A DNA stretch of 10,842 bases, from positions 1 to 10,842 of the forward strand of contig JAJZYV010000024.1 of the NCBI GenBank assembly GCA_021797955.1, given 5' to 3'. Source of the stretch: Thermoplasmata archaeon. Its GTDB lineage: Archaea > Thermoplasmatota > Thermoplasmata > Thermoplasmatales > Thermoplasmataceae. The notes beneath the pieces are model-generated. The model ran no database searches and was not told the DNA's origin. It was given only the letters and a program-made list of their open reading frames with translations. Each line of letters begins with the position of its first letter. Position 1 is the stretch's first letter. Made by a program: the position numbers and the translations under genes. Shown here piece by piece: positions 6,374-10,842 of the stretch.

Positions 6374-7144
6374 ATGAGATGTCCAGTTTGCGGAACTGAC
6401 ATCAGAGAAAACTCGGATCACTGCCCTATCTGCCTTTCAAGCTTCACAGGCAAGCAACTTAATTCCGATGCTTCTTTTAATCCTTTTCTGAATCTTGGAG
6501 TCATATCAATATTTATGTTCCTCGTGTTGTCCATAATAAACATCATCTATTCGCGCAATTCCTTTTTCACCTTTCCCGAGTCTATTATAATAATATCCGC
6601 AATTTTCATTTTCTCCAGCAGTCTTTATAAACTGGAAAAAGTCTATACAAATTATGGCGGGGGCAGTCAATCACTAAAGTATTCCAGCGAAATAGGGGCC
6701 TCATTCATAGGATACATCTCATTGATTGTATTTGGCATACTCTTTGCGATTCACTCAATAATCATTTTTACATCTGGGTCAGGAAATATATTTTTTGCGA
6801 TAAATTCCTTCACTGCCTATCTTTCAGGGCTCATATTTGCCATTTTTGAAATCCTGTCTGCCATTTATATTTTTGGAATCCTAAAAGTTGGAAAAGAATT
6901 CAATAACCTCCTTCTTAGAATATGCGGGTTTATATTTCTCCTTGGGGGCCTGATCTGGGGAATATTTATATGGGTCAGTGGAACTCTCTTTTTACCAATT
7001 CTCAACGACGAATTTACACAACTCGTATTCGACATTCCATATTCAAACTATTTCCTGATTTCCGGTCTGATGATGATGTTTTTATCGTTATTGGTAATGT
7101 TAATATTACATTCACGAACCTACGTGAGGTCATTGCAATCCTGA
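6374..7144 (+). CDS. Zinc-ribbon integral membrane protein, function unknown
   Basis: This 256-residue protein opens with a zinc ribbon (MRCPVCG...DHCPIC; Cys3, Cys6, Cys17, Cys20), a common N-terminal hook in archaeal membrane proteins. It then has about six hydrophobic segments, near residues 41-59, 70-85, 110-132, 147-170, 180-206 and 226-246. Loops are short and no catalytic motif is seen. The ribbon presumably faces the cytosol and binds a partner or nucleic acid. An in-frame ATG at 6305 would add 23 residues overlapping the dehydrogenase; the start just before the ribbon, with its well-placed TATA-like box, is preferred. The last 15 bp overlap the tail of the convergent flippase gene. 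The layout is like some archaeal DUF973-type proteins, but I cannot assign it to a family. Confidence 0.75.
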   Translation: MRCPVCGTDIRENSDHCPICLSSFTGKQLNSDASFNPFLNLGVISIFMFLVLSIINIIYSRNSFFTFPESIIIISAIFIFSSSLYKLEKVYTNYGGGSQSLKYSSEIGASFIGYISLIVFGILFAIHSIIIFTSGSGNIFFAINSFTAYLSGLIFAIFEILSAIYIFGILKVGKEFNNLLLRICGFIFLLGGLIWGIFIWVSGTLFLPILNDEFTQLVFDIPYSNYFLISGLMMMFLSLLVMLILHSRTYVRSLQS

Positions 7145-8641
7145 TCGACTGTTTGGAATAAGATTTTTTATAATAGTCTTTACCTGATACATCGTGATTT
7201 CCTTTGTAAGTATGCTCATCAGCGCGTATAGTGCAAAACCTGCTAGAACGATTGGAAACAGCAACATAAATGGATATGGCCTGACGTAGAAAGCGGAAAA
7301 TAAAAATAAAATTCCAGTGGGCAAAGCAATCAAAAGGTGTATTGAGAATGTTGATTTTGTCCTATTTTTGTTTAATTTTCGGTGAAGTTCCTTATTCATA
7401 GCATATGATATCAATTGGCAAACGGTGAAAGAAATCGTCGCACCTTCAACTCCTAGTCCAAACAGCTTAAAACCAAATATTTCATTTGGTATCAGCACTA
7501 GATTCATCGCAATGTTCAAAACGATGGAAATGAGGGATATTCTTGCCATAACCCACTGTTTGCCCATTGAGGCTATTGATGAAGAGAATGGCTGAATCAG
7601 GACAGTTAGATAGGCTCCAACTGCGATTATGCTGAACGATGGCCAGTATGAAATATATGTTGCGTTAAGAAGGTTTAGGATAAATGGTGAAAGTAGGAAG
7701 AATGCCAGAACAAATGGCATGGCTAGAAGCGATAGAATTCTTTCATACTCTATCACATCTCTATCGTATTCCTTAGAATCTTTGGCGTTATGTGTAGAGA
7801 GGAGAGGAATCAAGAACATTCCAACAGGTCCAGAGAGGGAACCTATAATTGATACCATTCTCTGGTCTGCATAAAGGGCTCCTGTGGCTACAGCACCCCA
7901 GAAGAACTGGACAATGATTTTGTCAACACTCAGATTTATAATGCCAAGACTTGTTGAAAGGGAAAGCGGGAGCGCAAATTTGATGTATTTAGCATAATCC
8001 CTTTTCCCGCTCTTTTTGAAATGCCATGGTTTCCCAAACATGAACAAGATTACAAGGTACATAAAATAAGATACGTCGTAAAAGAACGCAAGAACTATAA
8101 CAACATTAATTCCAATTCTTCCTTCCATGTGCAGCATGAACAGAATTCCAAGAACCACAAAAATTAAGTTTCTGAATAAAGATTCTATGAGCCTAGGGAC
8201 CGCGAGTTTAAAGGACTGAAATGTTGATCTGAAGTATGAAGTTAAGACCGGAATTAAACTTTGAAATGAAAAATAGGGTATTATGGTCAAGATCGCCCAG
8301 AATTCTATTGAATTTTCAAAACCCTTCTTTAGAACATAAACCCAGATTAGAAGTGAACCTACGATAGCGACAACATATATCAGATTCAGAACTACTTTGA
8401 TAAACACAATAGTGCTTAAATCAGCTTTTTTGTCTGTATCTTGTGAGACAAATTTCAAATAAGTTGTATTGAAACCTAGATCAAGGATTAAGGAAAGCAT
8501 TCCTCCAAAAGCGAGAGCGTAACTGAGATATCCCCAGTACAGGGGACCAATGAACCGAAGTATAAAAAAAAGAGATATATATCCTGCCAGTGAGGATACT
8601 ATAGTCTGAAACATCAACACAGGAGATTTAGTAGAAAGCAA
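7130..8641 (-). CDS. MOP-superfamily polysaccharide / lipid-linked oligosaccharide flippase
   Basis: This 503-residue protein is almost wholly hydrophobic, with roughly 12-14 predicted membrane helices. It shows the order of Wzx/RfbX-type proteins: an N-terminal YISLFFILRFIGPLYWGYLS segment, DLGFNTTYLKFVSQ (54-67), and the mid-protein LSVDKIIVQFFWG...TGALYADQRM followed by a GPVGMFLIPLLS helix. Such proteins flip lipid-linked sugar chains to the outer membrane face. In archaea that serves N-glycosylation and glycolipid assembly, which fits the sequon-rich surface protein in this window (inference). The predicted start is TTG at 8641; an ATG at 8614 would remove nine residues. A TATA-like tract at 8660-8673 fits the TTG as a near-leaderless start. 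It lies downstream of thsB on the same strand. No glycosyltransferase is adjacent, so the cargo is unknown. Confidence 0.85.
   Translation of the reverse strand: MLSTKSPVLMFQTIVSSLAGYISLFFILRFIGPLYWGYLSYALAFGGMLSLILDLGFNTTYLKFVSQDTDKKADLSTIVFIKVVLNLIYVVAIVGSLLIWVYVLKKGFENSIEFWAILTIIPYFSFQSLIPVLTSYFRSTFQSFKLAVPRLIESLFRNLIFVVLGILFMLHMEGRIGINVVIVLAFFYDVSYFMYLVILFMFGKPWHFKKSGKRDYAKYIKFALPLSLSTSLGIINLSVDKIIVQFFWGAVATGALYADQRMVSIIGSLSGPVGMFLIPLLSTHNAKDSKEYDRDVIEYERILSLLAMPFVLAFFLLSPFILNLLNATYISYWPSFSIIAVGAYLTVLIQPFSSSIASMGKQWVMARISLISIVLNIAMNLVLIPNEIFGFKLFGLGVEGATISFTVCQLISYAMNKELHRKLNKNRTKSTFSIHLLIALPTGILFLFSAFYVRPYPFMLLFPIVLAGFALYALMSILTKEITMYQVKTIIKNLIPNSRSGLQ
7164..7169 (+). terminator. T6 tract after the zinc-ribbon membrane protein gene
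   Basis: Six Ts lie 20 bp past the stop at 7144, inside the antisense of the flippase 3' end. Archaeal polymerase often stops at such tracts, and there is no clear hairpin. Low confidence. Confidence 0.3.
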
Positions 8642-8659
8642 CTTGTCCCTTGAGCGTAA

Positions 8660-8673
8660 ATAAAATATTAAAT
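8660..8673 (-). promoter_or_regulatory. TATA-like AT tract upstream of the flippase
   Basis: On the minus strand the bases read atttaatattttat, with the box about 25-32 bp from the TTG at 8641. It sits between the thsB stop (8692) and the flippase, which suggests separate transcription. Confidence 0.4.
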
Positions 8674-8691
8674 GTTTTTAGTTATTTGTAT

Positions 8692-10317
8692 CTAATCGTC
8701 TCCTGCTCCCGGCGCTCCACCTGCAGGAGGTGCTCCTCCACCAGATCCTTTTGTTGCTATAACATCATCAATTCTAAGAATCATTACAGCAGCTTCAGTT
8801 GCAGCATCTATTGCCTGTCTTCCAACTCTTATTGGCTCAATGACTCCGGCCTTTGTCATATCTTCAATTTCCCCAGAGTAAAGATTCAGTCCGAATTTGC
8901 TCTTGCCTTCTGCGTGAGCCTTCCTCAGGTTTATCAGTATATCAATGGCGTTAATTCCTGCATTTTCTGCCAATGCTCTTGGGATTTCCTCCATCGCGTT
9001 GGCAAATTTCTCAATTGCCAGCTGCTGTCTTCCACCAACTTTTGTTGCGTAGTCCCTCATTTTAACTGCAATTTCTATGGCCGAAGCTCCTCCTCCAGAA
9101 ACAAATTTTCCATCTTCGATAACAGCTGCCACTACATGAATTGCGTCAACCATAGACCTTTCAATTTCATCAACGACGTGCTCTGTGCCACCTCTTATCA
9201 GCAGACTGACTGCTTTTGGATTTTCGCATCCTGTTACAAAGGTAAGGTAATCATCGCCAATTTTTACCTGCTCGACGCTTTTTGCTTTGCCCAAATCAGA
9301 TGCACTGAGTTCATCCACTGATGAAGCAATTGAAGCTCCAGTTGCCTTGGCAAGTTTTTCAATATCGCTCTTCTTTACCCTTCTCACTGCATAAATACCA
9401 TCCTTTGATAGATAATGTTGGGCAAGGTCGTCAATTCCCTTTTGAGTTATCAGAACTGTTGCGCCCGTTTCCTTAATCTTATTTACCATTTCCTTCAGCA
9501 ATTTCTCCTCCTCTGAAAGGAACTTCTGTATCATGGTAGGGTCATCAATTCTTATATTTGTATCAAATTCAGGCTTTTTAATTTCAAGTGCCGCATTCAT
9601 AACTGCAATTTTCGCATCTTTCACGATATCAGGCATTCCTGGGTGAACCTTTTCCTTATCAACTATAATTCCAGATATCAACTGTGTGTCCTCGATTTCT
9701 CCTCCCTGCTTTTTCACAATCTGAACATTGTCAAGATCTACTCTGAAGCCCTTATCCTTCTTCTCGGCAACAGCCTTAATAGTATCGTATGAAATTTTTG
9801 CAAGTTCCTTTTTGCTACCTGATGCAGACTTGCTGCTCAGGGAAGTTTCAGCCATTTTGACAATTTTTTCCTCATCTGACATTTTTACGTCTGTGGCAAC
9901 AGAGTCCAGTATCTCCTTTGCTTTCTCTGCAGCCATTCTGTAACCTTCAGCAATAACAGTTGGATGTACATTCTGGTTAATGAGTCCCTCTGCCTCTTGA
10001 AGTAAAGCTCCAGCAATAACAACGGCTGTTGTGGTACCATCTCCAACCATCTGATCCTGGGTCTTGGAGACTTCAACCATCATCTTGGCAGCTGGATGTT
10101 CTACGTCCATTTCCTTTAGGATTGTTACACCATCGTTTGTTATAACAATATCCCCTAAAGAGTCCACCAGCATCTTATCCATTCCTCTTGGTCCTAGACT
10201 GGTTCTGACAGCAGAGGCAATTCCCTTTGCTGCATCAATATTCGCCTTCATGGCATCTTTGCCAGTTTCTCTTTTGGAACCTTCTTTTAATATAAATATA
10301 GGTTGTCCTCCCATCAT
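8692..10317 (-). CDS. thsB: Thermosome (group II chaperonin) subunit beta
   Basis: This 541-residue subunit belongs to the two-ring ATP-driven folding chamber of archaea. Its N-terminus, [19 protein letters not shown], and the [17 protein letters not shown] region read like Thermoplasma thermosome beta rather than alpha. ATPase motifs are complete: LGPRGMDK (41-48), NDGVTIL (61-67), GDGTTTAVV (92-100), the catalytic Asp391 in VDAIHVV, and GGG (408-410). The tail is Gly/Pro-rich and ends GAGDD, as usual for thermosomes. An upstream ATG at 10446 would add 43 unrelated residues and is rejected. Two adjacent ATGs (10317, 10314) are possible; the first matches the known beta start. A TATA box is at 10345-10353, and a weak Shine-Dalgarno-like tgtgat (10327-10322) favours 10314 slightly. 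The alpha subunit is not in the window. Confidence 0.95.
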   Translation of the reverse strand: MMGGQPIFILKEGSKRETGKDAMKANIDAAKGIASAVRTSLGPRGMDKMLVDSLGDIVITNDGVTILKEMDVEHPAAKMMVEVSKTQDQMVGDGTTTAVVIAGALLQEAEGLINQNVHPTVIAEGYRMAAEKAKEILDSVATDVKMSDEEKIVKMAETSLSSKSASGSKKELAKISYDTIKAVAEKKDKGFRVDLDNVQIVKKQGGEIEDTQLISGIIVDKEKVHPGMPDIVKDAKIAVMNAALEIKKPEFDTNIRIDDPTMIQKFLSEEEKLLKEMVNKIKETGATVLITQKGIDDLAQHYLSKDGIYAVRRVKKSDIEKLAKATGASIASSVDELSASDLGKAKSVEQVKIGDDYLTFVTGCENPKAVSLLIRGGTEHVVDEIERSMVDAIHVVAAVIEDGKFVSGGGASAIEIAVKMRDYATKVGGRQQLAIEKFANAMEEIPRALAENAGINAIDILINLRKAHAEGKSKFGLNLYSGEIEDMTKAGVIEPIRVGRQAIDAATEAAVMILRIDDVIATKGSGGGAPPAGGAPGAGDD

Positions 10318-10344
10318 AGTAATCACATGGTAAAAATAAACTTC

Positions 10345-10353
10345 TATATAAAT
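10345..10353 (-). promoter_or_regulatory. TATA box of thsB
   Basis: On the minus strand the bases read atttatata. The upstream end is 36 bp from the ATG at 10317, slightly farther than for most genes here, so a leader of about ten bases is predicted. That leader would contain the tgtgat element that can pair with the 16S rRNA tail. Confidence 0.55.
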
Positions 10354-10515
10354 GTTGTTAAATAAGAGGCTTTGAACCAGAAAGGCAAAAGGAATAAGGT
10401 GAGTGAGGAGAAGTCCGCATTCAAGTGACTTGCGAAGGAGAAACATATTGAGTGTATTTCATCGAGGCGAATCGCAGTATTTCAAGTAAGATCGCCGACT
10501 GGCAAAGGTCACCAG

Positions 10516-10522
10516 TATAAAA
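10516..10522 (+). promoter_or_regulatory. Orphan TATA sequence (tataaaa)
   Basis: This good TATA match sits in moderately G+C-rich DNA and would predict transcription from about 10541-10545. No start codon leads anywhere there. The Nudix start is 118 bp away and has a closer box. Confidence 0.25.
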
Positions 10523-10574
10523 GATCGTGAATTCCCAGAGTTCAGTCAGTTCAAACTCTTAAACTGTCTTCTGA

Positions 10575-10603
10575 TTTTCAATTCTATATAGAATGATTGA
10601 AAA
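10575..10603. promoter_or_regulatory. Compound dyad next to the Nudix promoter
   Basis: A perfect 14-bp palindrome, attctatatagaat (10581-10594), is nested in outer arms ttttcaat (10575-10582) and attgaaaa (10596-10603), which are exact reverse complements. The dyad ends one base before the TATA tract at 10605, covering the TFB-recognition position. Candidate operator; function inferred. Confidence 0.35.
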
Positions 10604-10604
10604 A

Positions 10605-10613
10605 TTTTTAAAT
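10605..10613 (+). promoter_or_regulatory. TATA-like box of the Nudix gene
   Basis: The bases tttttaaat start 29 bp upstream of the GTG at 10634, the same geometry as the other genes here. A second AT run, attataaat (10612-10620), lies too close to the start. Confidence 0.45.
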
Positions 10614-10633
10614 TATAAATAGCATCCTGTTGT

Positions 10634-10842
10634 GTGTCCGGTGAAAGGAAGGAAACATCTGTCTGCATTCTGACTTGTGGTAATTATATTCTGTTGCTGA
10701 AAAGAAAGGTGAGACTTGGGGACCCTTGGTCTGGAGACATGTGTTTCCCAGGGGGATTTATCAAGCAAGGAGAGAGTCCCAGAGAGGCCGCTGAGAGAGA
10801 ACTTCATGAGGAAACTTCAGTTGGCAAAGAGGACATTCATTT
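10634..10842 (+). CDS. Nudix hydrolase, 5' part (cut by the window edge)
   Basis: The frame is closed upstream by TAA at 10616-10618 and stays open to the window end. The GTG at 10634 is the only usable start before the first beta strand and gives 69 visible residues. They include TSVCILTCGNYILLLKRK, then DPWSGDMCFPGG (30-41) and a Nudix box from Gly41 to Val63: GFIKQGE, seven residues, then RELHEETSV. The metal-binding set REx2EE (Arg55, Glu56, Glu59, Glu60) is present. The usual Gly near the box end is Ser62. Nudix enzymes cleave nucleoside diphosphates linked to another group. The DPWSG...FPGG run before the box resembles CoA-diphosphatase-like members, but the specificity is undecided without the C-terminus. 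It is divergent from thsB. Confidence 0.85.
   Translation, partial: MSGERKETSVCILTCGNYILLLKRKVRLGDPWSGDMCFPGGFIKQGESPREAAERELHEETSVGKEDIH

Larger units (their letters stand above)
10354..10604. other. Intergenic region between divergent thsB and Nudix genes; no gene recognised
   Basis: About 250 bp without a convincing reading frame. Bases 10375-10560 look richer in G+C than the other gaps in the window. Short inverted repeats are visible: caagt-g-acttg (10421-10431), ggcga (10466-10470) with tcgcc (10492-10496), actgg with ccagt (about 10498-10516), and agagtt with aactct around 10537-10559. A good plus-strand TATA sequence, tataaaa, lies at 10516-10522 with no gene starting 25-30 bp on. 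The region could hold heat-shock control elements for thsB or a small RNA gene, but I recognise no RNA family. Confidence 0.4.

Noticed and set aside
8650..9321. 223-codon plus-strand frame opposite thsB
   Set aside because: It is antisense of a strongly conserved chaperonin, with odd Cys/Ser-rich composition and no motif. It is a shadow of thsB codon use.
10360..10382. tRNA T-arm-like bases on the minus strand (ggttcaaagcc)
   Set aside because: The stem mismatches, position 60 is a purine, and no acceptor, D or anticodon arms surround it.
10400..10420. Bases gaggagaagtccgc resembling RNase P RNA conserved region I
   Set aside because: It has an extra base compared with GAGGAAAGTCC, and no partner conserved region V or other RNase P elements appear downstream.
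10318..10446. 43-residue N-terminal extension of thsB
   Set aside because: Thermosome subunits start right before the [10 protein letters not shown] segment, and the extension would run through the TATA box.
10613..10807. 64-codon minus-strand frame near the window end
   Set aside because: It is opposite the Nudix box, which is clearly coding on the plus strand.
1..10842. CRISPR arrays, insertion sequences, integrase or attachment sites
   Set aside because: No regularly spaced DNA repeats, transposase-like frames or terminal inverted repeats with target duplications were seen. The gene content is mostly housekeeping.

Overview
The window looks like the chromosome of a thermoacidophilic euryarchaeon of the Thermoplasmatales (Thermoplasma / Cuniculiplasma / Ferroplasma type). 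The case rests on an archaeal Sec61-beta tail, a thermosome subunit that reads like Thermoplasma thermosome beta, a stand-alone archaeal tRNA-wyosine synthase (Taw1), and a very large surface protein with a class III (pilin-type) signal peptide. AT-rich intergenic DNA and TATA boxes placed just upstream of start codons (leaderless transcription) fit this group. No mobile element, CRISPR array, tRNA or rRNA was found. The assignment comes from reading the sequence, not from a database search.

Layout. 1-138: 3' end of the Sec61-beta gene. 142-383 (-): a small winged-helix regulator with no usable start codon in frame, probably frameshifted. 554-3451 (+): a 965-residue pilin-like, heavily sequon-bearing surface protein, divergent from the regulator across a promoter region that holds two perfect palindromes. 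3479-4027 (-): family I inorganic pyrophosphatase. 4164-5108 (+): Taw1. 5146-6339 (+): acyl-CoA dehydrogenase. 6374-7144 (+): zinc-ribbon protein with about six membrane segments. 7130-8641 (-): MOP-superfamily polysaccharide/lipid-linked-oligosaccharide flippase, overlapping the previous gene tail to tail. 8692-10317 (-): thermosome beta. 10354-10604: long intergenic region with dyads and no recognisable gene. 10634 to the window end (+): 5' part of a Nudix hydrolase.

How the genes fit together. Most are single housekeeping units, each with its own TATA box: protein export (Sec61-beta), phosphate metabolism (pyrophosphatase), tRNA-Phe modification (Taw1), acyl-CoA oxidation, protein folding (thermosome) and nucleotide clean-up (Nudix). 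The surface theme links Sec61-beta (secretion), the giant pilin-like protein (about 26 N-glycosylation sequons) and the flippase (the class that moves lipid-linked glycans across the membrane). That link is an inference from content, since the genes are not in one operon.

The least ordinary part is 142-3451: a small wHTH gene facing a giant type-IV-pilin-like protein, with two palindromes in the promoter between them.
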